Below are positions 24,537-36,900 of a DNA stretch of 64,000 nt, piece by piece. Position numbers and translations under genes: made by a program. Each line of letters starts with the position of its first letter. Positions within the stretch are counted from its first letter, which is position 1. The stretch comes from Heterotrichella gracilis (lineage: Eukaryota > Sar > Xanthophyceae > Tribonematales > Xanthonemataceae), in the NCBI GenBank assembly GCA_032358255.1, contig JAULBX010028382.1, positions 66,329 through 130,328 on the forward strand. The letters run 5' to 3'. The notes below the pieces were generated by a model that saw nothing but the letters and a program-made list of their open reading frames with translations, was not told the origin of the DNA and searched no databases.

Positions 24537-27500
24537 TCACTCCACTCCATAGCGTGCCCCAAAGTACTGGTCCACCAGCGCAGCTGCCACGCCCTCGAGT
24601 TCCGTGTGACCCCTGCAGATGGGTAGATATTGATTAATAGGTGATGACAATATGGAATGATGAAAGGTAGTGGTGCTGATGTTGTAGTGTGCACATGTTA
24701 TTTCAAGTAAAGGCATGAAATACACAAACATTTACATAACATAACATGACTAGCTGACCCTGAAGAATCCACACAACTTCCCTCTCTTGTGCATTCTATA
24801 TTTTCTTCCACCTTCTCGCATTTCATTGTGCATTTCCACTGCAGCTTTCAGTCCAATTCTTGTGCCCAGTCCCCGCACCCACCTGAACTGCAGCGCCTCC
24901 AGGGCGTCGATCCCGTCCCCTGCCTCCACCGCCTGCGCCCCCCCTGGCATCATGCGCAGCACCAGCTCGCACACATGCAGCCCAAGCCTGGCGGCCTCGG
25001 CATCGGGGGACCTGCGATTGGTGCATATGTGAGGATGAATGATGGCATAAAAAGGGTTCTGTAGGGTAGTTGTGGCTCAGAGGAGGGTTTGTGTGGGGCA
25101 TCATCATGCGCAGCACCAGCTTGCACACGTGCTGGCCAAGGTAAAAAGTCTTGGTATTGGGGGGACGTGTGGATGTTGAATTTTCAGTACAGGTTTGGGT
25201 GCATATATATGCAAGGATTACTGATGAAAGAAAGAAAGGGGGCGCGCAAAGGGGGAGTTGGGGGGCCACTGGCTCGTGCCAGGGCACCACAGATGACCTA
25301 GACAAGGGTTCTGCAGGGCCCGCGCACAGGGCTTCAGTAGGGTATATGGTGGCCTACAGAAGGGTTTGTGTGGGGTATCTGGTGACCTGGTGCCGGGTTT
25401 CTGTAGGGTATCAGTCTGTAGGGTATCAATCGCTGCTCCAGGTTGTACCCATACAGGGTCTCGCACTCAACCCACGTCAAGCTCAAATATGCCCCAATAT
25501 CCTAGGGATTAGGGTTTCACATTTGTACCTCATAAGTTCAGGTACACCGAGAGGGATCCTACCTCGGGGTTTAGGGTTTCGCACTAGAGCCCAGGCACAC
25601 CCTAGGTATGGAGTTCCACATGCGTACCTCATGAAATTCAGATACACGTCCAACACCTTGGCGTTTTCTCCCAGGATTGTGGTCAGCGCCTGGGGATCCC
25701 CATTGCCTCCCCCACTCCCCGCAAAAATGTTGGCCATTGCAAATCCCGCTTCCTTGCGCACTTCAAAGGGCGATACAAGCAGAGCCTGCACGAGGACGGG
25801 GATGGCTCCGATCCCCACCAGCAGGTTGACTCCATCCCTGCCAAAAAAGGTGGAAAGGGTGTAAAACACTTTGTGAACTGAAATGCGCGGTCTTGAGCCC
25901 CTGCTATGCTGTCATCCTCCCTCGCATTACTCCCCTCCTTGCAATTTACTACCCTTCACTCCACTTTATTCCACCAGTGCAACAGCAGCCAGCAAACGGG
26001 TACAGGGGTGGGATAGGCACCATTCAACACCCACACCCACCACGTACATTTGCGTACCGGCAGGATGCACATGTGGGTACAATAGTGGGGTGTACGATGT
26101 AACGCCCAGACGCTCCCATTGCAAGACTCCCACCCCATTCCATGCCATAACGCACCCACCTGCCGGGCAGACCCGCGACGTTGGCCAGCGCCCATGCTGC
26201 CTCCTTGGCCACAACCCGCGGCTGTGCCGACAGGCACCACAGCAGCGCCGAAGTCGACGCCGAAGCCAGGTCAGCAGCACCCACGCCACCTGGCGCCGAT
26301 GCCGGGGAGGTTCCGCCTGTTGCCGCCGACGGGCCCACCAGCACGGCGCCAGCTGGCGCCAGCGCGTGGTGCGCGGATTCCTGCGAGGTTGGGGTTTTGC
26401 CTGTGGCTGCCGGCGCGGGCACCAGCTGGGCGCCAGGTGGCGGCAGGAGCTGCGCCGCGGCCTTGGCGGTCCCGGCTGCCGCGATGTTTCCCAGAGAGCG
26501 GAGCACGGGGATGAGGAGGGCGCGGGAGGCATCTGGGTCATGCTGCACCTGCAGGGGTGGGATGGGGGGTCCATGGTCTCTGTATAAGTAGTATTTGTTT
26601 CCTTCTGCTTTTGTTATAAAATACGAATGGGCAACCCATTTGACCTATTGTTTTACATGAAAAATAGATGTGCAACCCATTTGATCAGGTTGCCCATGGC
26701 TGTAATTCTTGGATACAAATAAGTAATAGTAATATCCCACCTTTGTTCCAGCAAAACAGCCAAATTGGCAGACAGCTTACTACATTCCGGTGTCAGCAAT
26801 AGGGGAATTGGCTTTCATGACCACCCAGCAACAACTTACCTTGGCCACTGCATGCAGCAGCAGGCGCTGCAAGGGGGGGATGACACCCAGTGCCACCAGG
26901 CGGTTGAGGTGCGTGTCGGGACCTGCAATGCAGTGGGTTTGGGGGGTTCATAGGGCTTTCACGCTCGTTTTGAAGAACGTGCTTTCCCACTTCCTTTGCA
27001 AACAAGGCCACATACTACTCATGCATGCATGCCTTGTTTGCCTTCCCCGTTTGCTTGTCCTTGCACACCATGATGAGCGGTCATTATATACATGCCTCCC
27101 GCTGGATTTGACACCGCCGCCATGGCAATTGACTGTGGTTGGGCTCAAGTGCAGCGGGCTTCCCACCATCAATTTGTTTCTCATCAGCTGATATATAGGC
27201 ATGTATTTGTTTCACTCAATTGGAAGATGCAGATAATTGCAAGTTTTCTTCATGTGGTTTCTCATATGGTTTCATTGCTTGTATCATGCGATTTCCCATA
27301 CCTGCAGTGATGTACACCGCCACCCACGCCAGTTCCACAGTCACCTCCCAATGGACGTTGGACTGCAGTAGTGCAACCACATGCTCCGGAAAGTGCGGCA
27401 CATTTAGCAGGTCGCCGATCTGCAATGGCACAGAGCACACCTTCATTGCAGTGCAAAATTACATCAACATATATCTAAACTCAATTATAGTATGCGACTT

Positions 27501-29395
27501 TTGTCACTTTTGCGCGGTATATTTCCTAATCAGAAGCCATGCTTCTACGTTTAACAACTCCGTACATATGACTCTAGAGTGCAATACCCAAAATATGTGG
27601 CCTTTGCTCGAACCTAGCAAAGATCAGCATCAATCGCTCCCCTTCCCCATCGCAAACTTCCCAATATCCCAATATGCACTTGATTATGCAGATTGTTTTG
27701 GGGATCGCAACATACCGCGCGCTCGGAACCCTTGATTAGATTCGACAGCGCCCACGCCGCGGTGCGTGTCGCCTCCACAGTTGCTGCGCTGCCGCCACCT
27801 GGCGCCGTCCCCTTCAGGTGCAGCACCAGGTGGGCCAGGGGGAGTAGGGCACCATTGGCCAGCAGGGTGTGGCGGAATTCGAGGCAGTCCCCAGCGATGT
27901 TGCCTGGGACAGCAGAGATATAGGGGTCAGGGTTTGGAGGTGTGCCGATTAGGGTGCAGAGGGGGAGGAGCTTGGGGCCTTTGCAGCAAAATGCTGCCTG
28001 GGGCAGTAAGGGTCCAGGCTTCAGGGTTTTGCTCAGCAACGAGGATATGGTGCCTACATTGAGAGATATCCAGACGCCTACAAACACACTCATGATGCAA
28101 GAGGACCTGCAATTACACGCAAGATTGTGCCCCAACCAAATTGCATGGCCCAATCCGCCCCCTCCCAGTGACCCACCAACGGCCCACGCGCTCTGGTGCA
28201 CCACGGGGGTGTCCGGGCCCCCTCCCAAATGGGCAATTAGCAGGGGGGCAGCGGGCAGCACCGCCTCTACTGCTGCGTGGTCCCCTGCCGCGATGTTGGT
28301 TAGGGCCCACGCGGCCTCAAACACCGTCTCTGAGGTGGTGGCGTCACCCCTGCGCGTCCAAATCCTGGATAAATTATGAGTGCAAGCGCAGTTACAGTTA
28401 CAATTGCAGTGTTGGTCAGAGCCCACGCAGCATTAAACAATGTCTGCCAGGTGGTTGCATCACTACTGAGCATCCAGACAGCAGCTGTTGTGAATAAAGT
28501 GGGAAGTTTTCTGAGTATACAGCCTGCTTTTCCAAGCTTGCCGGCTCGATACCTCCCCTTGTTCCTCCCCCCTGCCCCTGCCCCCCACCTTGCCACCTGC
28601 AGCGCCTCCACCAGCGTGGGTACTACCCCCTGCTGGGCCGCCACCAACAAGGGGAGGTCATCGCCATCACCTGGGGGCATGTGATTGAGCATGTGGGGGA
28701 CATTTGGCGAGCATTTGGGGGCGCTGCAGGGGCCACGTGGAGAGTTTGCTGGGCGGGCCTTTTTATCTTCATTTTTAAAATGGGGGCACATTTTTGGCAA
28801 GATATGGGACAAGCATACCCTAATGTAGGGTTTTACAATACCTGTCGACAGCAGCTGGCGCAGGGCTTTGAGAGCCTCCAGGAAACCCTTGGTGCCCGCG
28901 GGGTGCGCCTGCTGCAATCGCTCCACGGCTGTGATCACATTGGTTTGGATGGTGGCCTCGTCGAGTCCGATCGGCTCTGCACCACACCCTTGCATGCGTC
29001 ACAAAACGGGCAGCAGCTGTACGTGCATGCGTTCATTTGCCCATCCTGTGGGACGTGTGAAGAACAGGGGGTGCATGGTGTTTGGTCAATTTTGAGTGAC
29101 CAATTACTGATTTCAACTGAATTCTTCAACCGAATGGCATCAGATGAGCTTAACAACACCTCCAACAGCATACCCAGCCTGGATTGGCTCTTTTGTGCCT
29201 GTTACCAGTATTCATTTCAAGCTTAATACTGATTCGCAATGCACTATATTGCACATGAGGTCCCGCCATCTACCCTGCCGCTATGCGTTTCGCACCCTTG
29301 AGATTTTCCTGGGATGCTGATTCCTGCAATTGGTCCCTGCGGACGCGCTTTGACCGCAGCAGGGCCTGGCGCCTGTCGTGGGTGACCGCTATAGA
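24537..29395 (-). CDS. Importin alpha (karyopherin alpha)
   Basis: Nuclear import adaptor that binds nuclear localisation signals and importin beta. Exons (minus), all in phase: 29296-29395, 28842-28976, 28589-28670, 28177-28364, 27716-27903, 27302-27419, 26840-26922, 26160-26548, 25628-25837, 24883-25011, 24537-24612 (stop TGA). The first seen exon has the basic importin-beta-binding region (DRRQALLRSKRVRRDQL). Armadillo repeats follow, with hallmarks FEAAWALTNIAAG, QSAWAV-GNIAGD and TAAWALSNLIKG, and the end (ALVDQYFG) matches the usual KIIETYFG. Odd: exon 26160-26548 carries a Pro/Ala/Thr-rich insert of about 60 residues inside an armadillo repeat, with palindromic GGCGCC blocks in the DNA. 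The start exon lies above 29395 and was not found. Introns hold copies of two exon edges. Confidence 0.93.
24940..25175 (-). repeat. Copy of an exon 5' edge, importin alpha gene
   Basis: Sequence from exon 24883-25011 and its acceptor is repeated at about 25090-25175 in the upstream intron, sharing ATCATGCGCAGCACCAGCT; the rest has diverged. Confidence 0.8.
28280..28490 (-). repeat. Copy of an armadillo exon 5' edge, importin alpha gene
   Basis: The start of exon 28177-28364 is repeated at about 28408-28490. The copy still reads open as VWMLSSDATTWQTLFNAAWA beside the true IWTRRGDATTSETVFEAAWA, so several changes are conservative. Confidence 0.85.
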
Positions 29396-30933
29396 CTGCA
29401 GAGAGGGGAGGGGGGAATGCAGGGGTGTAGTGGTAATGTAAGTTGCAAATCGGGGCTGGGTATGCTGCTGAGCGACGTAGGGTAGCATTAGGTGGGGAAT
29501 GGCCCTGCGTGTTGGCCATTTATTGCTTTTAATGTGGTACATGCATAGAGCGAGAGGCGAGTCTCAGGCAGGCAGAACATACCATTCCATTCATCCCACG
29601 GGGTTGCGTGCACCCTAGGTAAGGGTTTTTACTAGGGTTGCCACAACAGCAACTTGTGACGTTAAGCATCGTGCAACAACACCTTGCAATACACCCACTT
29701 TGCACCAACCCTGTCACGATACCAGAGACGCTCTCTGGCCTGGCCTACCCCACAGCAGTATCGGTAGGTTAGGCAACCACCCTCACCTCTGCACGACGCC
29801 TCTCCGTGGACGCAGCTGCGCTCAAACTCGTATGCTTGATGCTTTCTCGCCTGTAACGACAGTCACGAACGGTTCAGTTGACGCCTGCGGGCTGTTCTTG
29901 GAGGGGCATGTGATGGCGATATGCATGCATATGAATTGTGGTACTCCGACACCGATGTCATGCCAGGGACAGACTCCGTACTAGGTGAGGTGTTGCCTGT
30001 GTAGTCTACCTGGGAGGCGGCATCGTGCGCGTAACGCGTGCTGACTCGACTCAGATGCGGGGGGTTGCGAGGACGGTCGTATAGAGAGCACCCATGGGTG
30101 CCCATCTGTTGTCCTCGGGAGGCATCAAAAGACGACTCAAGTGGAGGTGTGAGCCAGCAGATAGGGAGGTGGACTCGACTGGCAGACTCTAGTGTCACGA
30201 AGCCGTGAATGCTGTCAGTACTGTTCACGTCACTTGCAAGAGTGCGGGTGTAGGCAGCGATAGGAAACAGGTCAGGGTTCCACAACGCTGTATCTTACTG
30301 CACCGAACGTAAGATGGCTTGCGAAGTTGAGGGCGTCGTTTTAGCCAGGCTCAAGTGCAGGCAGGGCAATTTGGGTTGCTTACAAATGAGTGGCTATACC
30401 CTAAGGTAGGGTTACCCAGCACCAAGCAAGAAGCCAAACGCACACCATGCCCAAGCCTTGGGTCAAGGCCTTGCAAGTGCCTACAAACAAATTCCATTGA
30501 ATTTTTTTTAGAAAGAAGACAAGTCTGTGAATAAGGAAGGGATGGAAGATACCCACATAAATTGTAAATTGAAGTCATGATGAGCAGGATAAGCACTTGT
30601 ACTTGCAAAGGTTATGCGTACTGTGTCAACCAGCTTCTGGTGAGTTTCCTACTAATAAAAAATACCCATAAATTTGCTACGAAAACTCTGAAAAATGTGA
30701 CTGAGTATCTACGTTGATACAAAATATATCAGGAGCTTGAAACATAACTGTATACGAACGCCAGCCAGCCATGCAGTAGGCAGCACAATAATTGGAATGA
30801 AATGCCCACATCAATGCTGTTAAATCAATAAGGGACTTTGAAAAATTGCAAGTGCAAACCTGATGTAGCCCATGGCTCAGTGAATAACGCAGTCTATCCA
30901 GTCTGCTTGAAAATCCTAGGGTATGTCCACACG
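29396..30933. other. Region between importin alpha and OvoA genes
   Basis: Should contain the importin alpha 5' exon and promoter and the OvoA 3' flank. Two ACCCT...AGGGT palindromes occur at 29612-29629 and 30397-30413. No other gene recognised. Confidence 0.4.
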
Positions 30934-33900
30934 TCATACCCTCCTCCTCCACACGGTGGCATGCGCGATGGCCACCCTGTACCCCCGCCTCGACTCCCGT
31001 GCCACATACGGAACCTCGTGCTCCTCCAGCAGCTCAAACTCCCCCTTGAACACCGATTCCAACCCCTCCCTTGACGATATCCCCTCCCCTTGCGCATTAA
31101 CATACCCTCCCAGCCACAGCTTCCTGTCTGCAAACTTTTCGGACCAATCATAGGTAGATGTGATCATCAGGATGCCGCCTGGTTTGACCAACCCACATGG
31201 GCCGCCCATGCGAGAGAGGGGCGCTTTTGGCGAGGGGGCCCGCTCCAGGACAGTTGACAGCAGGGCGCAGTCAAAGGGGCCCAAATCGGGGGCCAGGCAG
31301 CAGGGGTCCATTTGGCGGAATGCGACACGAGCGCGGGTGGCAGGGGGGTGCGGTACAGTGAGGGATACACGGGAGGTAAGCAGCCCTTCATCCTGCAGGA
31401 GTACAAATGACATTTCCACACAATTTCCAGAATACTTGGTAGCACATTATGCATGCACAGACAGATTTACATAAATGCTAGCATAACATCTTTGTCTGCA
31501 CTTGAGAGCGATTCAACGCCCACGCAAGCACACACACATTTCCCCCCTCAATGGTTTTGACAACACCTTGCCTTAGCGCCATCGCCAGCAAAGCCTTCCG
31601 AGCCCTTCACCATGAACAATGCTCACCACCCCGTATCAGTGGGTCCCCTCCTACCTTGCACTCTATCTCCACCACCCCTTCCTGCTGCAGCTGCCTCGCC
31701 ACCCCCACCGCTGCACCATCCAGGTCCACCGCAATGACATGCTGGAAGGATGCAGCCAGCGCAAAAGCAGCGCCCCCCACACTGCAGCCCACCTGTGGCG
31801 CGAGATCACAATCATTGATGCTGACAAATGAAGCGCAGTCGGCCTGATTTGCTTCCCTTTGTTTCAGAGGGGTACCGCACAATGAGCAAGGAGTGGAAGC
31901 ATGGGTGACGAGATAAGTGTTCCGTAATTACAGGCAAGCTGCTGCAAATGCCAACCATTGGTGGCTGCACTACTCCTATCCCACGCCTACAGATTGGTTG
32001 TGGTCAGACGCCACATGCAGATCTACAGCACGCATTGCTAATCCTTTGGGGTTTCCCTAGAGTTCCTTATCCTTATTTTTCCAGCAACTGCTAGGGTTCC
32101 TAGGGTTTTACAGCGCACCTCCAGGACGCTGCCACATGTCGCTCCCAAACGCGCCGCAGCCGCGGCCAGCAGCTGCGCACATCGCTGCGGGACACCATGC
32201 CACGTGGCGGGGAATGCAACAACGCCAGGTGGCAGGCCCAGGGCAGCCTCCCCGCCATAGTGGAGCAGCAGCTGCTGGTGCAACAAATCCTGAAGGATAG
32301 GTAAAGGAAGGGTTTAGGACGTCGGCCATGTAAAATGGGCAATTGCATCCCACCCGCGCACATGCATCCCCAGACAGGGGGATCCACATGCCATGTAGCC
32401 TTGGACTGGGCTTAGCAGGTCAGATTTATCCTTCAGAAGACGTCAAGTGAGTAATTTGGCAGCTCCTGCAAGGGTAAAAGACAAAGATCCCTCACCCAAT
32501 CCCCACCTGGGCCGTAGATCCTCCCAGGGATGGCGTGGTGCTGGGGTCCCAGTTGCCCACATGAGGGGGAGGCGAATCCCTGCAGCTGGTTTGGGCTGGC
32601 CCGCTGCCACACACCACTCTGAAACCAGCGTGCTGCGCAAAATGAGGTCGAAAATGAAATCTCGCAAACACACTTGCTTCATCCCCGGTGCTCATGAAGG
32701 ATCCCCCGATGATGATGTGGTGCTCCCCGTCGTAGCAAGGGGTGGAAAAGTCGTCGTAGAGTAGGTGGATGCCCCGGCTCTCGGGCAGGGAAGAGAAGCA
32801 GTCCAGGCAGAGCTGCGAGGGGAGGGAGGATGGTCATGAATGGGCAGGGTGGAAACAGCTGCAAGGAGAGGGAGGATGGGTATAGAGAAGGTCACCTGCA
32901 GTGAAGGTGAAAGGAGCTGCAGATCTTGTATAAGCCACCAGCGCCTTGAAAGCGCTCATGCATGACAAGCTTCCCATATATTGTGATGCCTTTAGGGTTT
33001 TTGCTTGGGCAAGAGGAACCCAAAGTACATGGTTGTGATCTGTTGTGCAGGTCAAGCAGAGTACAAGAATGAGGGAGTGGGATTATAATTTGAGAAATCC
33101 CAGCACCACATCAGCCGCACCTGCCACACATTCCCCAACACGTCGTTGAACCCAGAACCGCTAGGCTCCATTGAGTTCACAGCACACTCCGACCCATAGG
33201 CCAGGTTGGCGTTGCACAGCCCCCGCATCTGTGCGCCGCTGGCATGCATCACAGCGTCAAGGGCCGCCCTCCCCGTCCCGTCTTTCAGTATGTGCCCCCT
33301 CAGGCGGTGGTGCTCGGGTTCGGTCATCAGGCGCAGCGCGGCGTCGCCCTGCAGGAGATAAAACCCTAAGGAAAAGCCTAGGGTAGCCTAGGAGGAAGCC
33401 TGTGGCAGCAAGAAACCTACGGCAGCCCTGACTGGAACCCTACAATAATCCATAGAAAACCACAACACCGCAATGCTGTGTCCGTTTATTGCATGCCACC
33501 TTGACTCAATGCAAGTGCACACGCGTCATGATGCCTAGAAACGCACCATGCAAGTGGACTTCAAGACCCATATCTTGAAAATAATTCATGTATTTGCAGT
33601 ACATGTTCTTGTGTGCCAAGCCTCCCTACCACTTGTGGCTTTCAACCGGTGAAAGAGGTCAAAGAGGAAACATTACGTGCAAGGAAAAGCCCAGACTTGC
33701 ACCCTTCCACCCATCCCGCCATCCCCTTTACTCACGCACAGCACCCTTCCCCACCTTGAGGCCATGGCTAAGCGACAGCCAGCGGCAGTATGCCTGGGCT
33801 TCGTGGTGGGTGACCACAGCTGGCAGGGCCAGGGGGAGCGGCACAGCATCAAACAGCAGGCGCAGCTTGTACTGGCGCAGGCCTGCAGGGGTGGCATACA

Positions 33901-36900
33901 TTGATTTTCAGGGTTGACTCCGCATTAGGGTTTCCTGTCGCGCTGCAGGCCTGGCAGGTGTGCCACAGGACACACAGGCGTAACACTAGGATATAAGTAT
34001 TTCCCATACGGGTATTCTGGTCAAGGGTGATACAAGGCACAGACCCTGCACGTTATGATTTCCTGTGCACGGCAATGCCCTAATCTGCGATGGCCTGCTG
34101 GATTTCAAAGTGGTGGACTCTGGTTATGGTAATTTCGATTCAATGCACTGCGCAAGTCTTCAACCCCAACCCTTCCACCCCCAAGTCCTAACCCCCACCT
34201 GCAGGCCCGTCTGGGAGCCAGTAGGGCGGCCAGCGCGCGTTGCGGAATGTCCTCCACCGCCACCCCTGCTCGCTCCACCACTGCGCTGTGTGGTAGCCTC
34301 CCCCCGCCACAAACTGCAAGAACTCCCCGTTGCTGCAAGGAAGGGGGAAGCAGGTCGGAGCCAACAACTACAGCGCCTGCCATCAATCCAATTGTCAAAA
34401 TTCTATAGTACTATGCTTTACATCCACTGGTTTTTAATGATGACCAATTCCATGAATTGGTCACAAACCAGTACATCCCCCTCACCATGAAACGATCCCA
34501 ACGATTCAACAAAACCAGGCTCCGTGCAGCGCCATGCATCACAGGCTTAACCATTGGCAATAAAGGTGAAAACATAAATTGGAAATATTTCATGTATAAC
34601 CTTGCGGGCAACCACCTGATCAGGAACTTAGCCGCCTGGAAGGTGCGCCTCCCATACCCATACCCACCAGAAGGCTCTTGTTTCCCCCACAAAACAGAGC
34701 ATTCCCCCAGCATGACAGTCCTATTCCCCTGCCACCCGACCCTTGTTTCCCGCCAGTCAGGCGCCGCTTTCCAGCCCACCAGGCCCTTGACCCACCCGCA
34801 CCCACCTTATCAGGTACTTGGATGCCTGGAAGGCGCGCACGTGGAAGGTGCGCCTCCCATACTCGTTGTCCCACCCAAAGCTGGGGAAATCATGCGGCTT
34901 GCCCAAGGTGGCGTCGCCAGCTGGCACCTGGATCAGCTCGTTGGTCGGAACACCCTCCGCACCTGACCCAAACCCTAATCGCAGCGCCGAACCTGCTGGT
35001 GTCACAACCCCATTCCCTGATCTTGGTGCAAGCGCTGGATCGACACCTGATCCTGGTCCCCATCTGGGCTTCGAATCCACACCCAGCCCAGACCCCTCTC
35101 GAGGAGTTGATGAGGGGTTGAGGGCGGAGGGGTGGGGCTTAGGCCAATGCAGGGGGTGGCGCACCAAGCGGAGGGGGGTCTCACGGATGAGCACTGAAGA
35201 GGTTTCCAGGTGGATGCGCTCATGCTCCATCGCCATGAACAGGCTCCAGCATGGGCTATCCTGTGGGGGCAAAAAAAATTACGATTGACGGGGCTTTAAT
35301 GAGGTTCAGATGGGGTTTGTTAGGGTCTCAGCAAGGCTTTCCTGTGGGACGCAAAAGGAATCGGAGGGTTTTGGCAGGGTTTGGTAGTGTTGCAGGGTTT
35401 GTGAGCTGCAGCGACGCGCACTGAAATGCAGTGAACCAAATTGACTTTCAGTGAAGGGCAACGCCAGTGTCATGACATCTGGTGACACAGGTGCCATCGC
35501 CACTTTTTGAAGGTACTGCACAACCGGACACCAAAACCTGATGCAGCAGTGCAGCGGCGTACCCATGTGATCGGCAGGCTGTCAAAGCCTGGGTGCGCCA
35601 TGATTGCCTGCTTGACCACCCCATACACCGTTCGCCGATAGGACGCCACCTGGCACAGGGGGCAGCTAGAGATCACTGGGGGCGTGAGATTATCGAATTC
35701 AAAGAAGTGTTACTTCAACCCCAGATTTGGCTCAGGGCAGGGTCCCATGCTATTTATACATCCAAATTTAGAATGAGGAGAACATTCCAACAACATTCCA
35801 TGGACAGTCTAATAAATTCCGCGCCAATTTAATGTTGCTCGTTTTCAATTTATTTCGCGTGCTCAAATCACACCCAACACTCACCTGTTGCAGGGAGGGC
35901 CAGAGCATGTCATTCTTGGACAGGTCATCCCACGACATCTCATCCACGCCGGTCTCAAAAATGTGCTCAAAGTGCGCATTCACTGGCTCGGACACAATAC
36001 CCGCCACCCGCAGCTGTGGGGTATTTAGATTCAAGTCAGATGGCATACACTGTGGATAAAACATATTATACGGGAACATGCAGGGGGACATGCGTGCTGC
36101 ACCAGGCAACTATGGAAGGACAGGCAGCACTTATTATACAGCAGCATTTATACAGTCTAGAATTTATTCACATAGTACATAATTTAAATGTTTATTTGTG
36201 TTTTTCCATAATTTGTCTGTTTTTTCTGCTTCTAGATTTCCTATTTTAAATACTATTATCTTGTTTATTTCTGTATATTAATAATTAAAAGCTGGCATCG
36301 TCTTAAATCTTGCGGTGGCTGTCATTGGCACCCCTTTGACAGTAACATGTGCGAGGCTACAACATCAAGTACTTCCATGCCATTGCAGAGGTGCAACTGT
36401 CGAGTTGGGCGGGATGCCTGACATGCGCCATGCACTCACACAGCCTGACACGGCATTCAATGCAATGTGTTTGCCAGTTACACAGGCTACCATACCTTAT
36501 TGATGTAGAAGGCAGCAGGGTGGCCGTAGTAGAAAATCATGGGGTGCCGCAAGTTGTGGGTGGGCGGGCGGTAGTAGGCTTCCTCCCCTGCGCCAGGGGA
36601 TTTTGTATTGACCCCCCTTTCCTTGAACGGCCCCCAACACTCAGCACATGTGCACATTGGGTGCGGGTGATGTGCCAACCCAACAGGGGTGAATAATATA
36701 AGTAAGCGGGCGCTAGCAAGCTGTTGCATGATCCAGCAGGGTTGCGAAAACAGGTGCTTGAGGATAGAGCCCGCAATCAGCATTACATTGCCTAATCCTG
36801 GCACACACCACGTTGGTTTTGCTGTGCCTGGAGAGGACGACAACACCATTCAAAACCCAAACCCTAAACAATAAACCCTAAACCCTAAACCCTAACCCAT

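Noticed and set aside
36846-36898. Chromosome end
   Set aside because: The telomere-type run is short, interstitial and inside an ovoA intron with coding exons on both sides.
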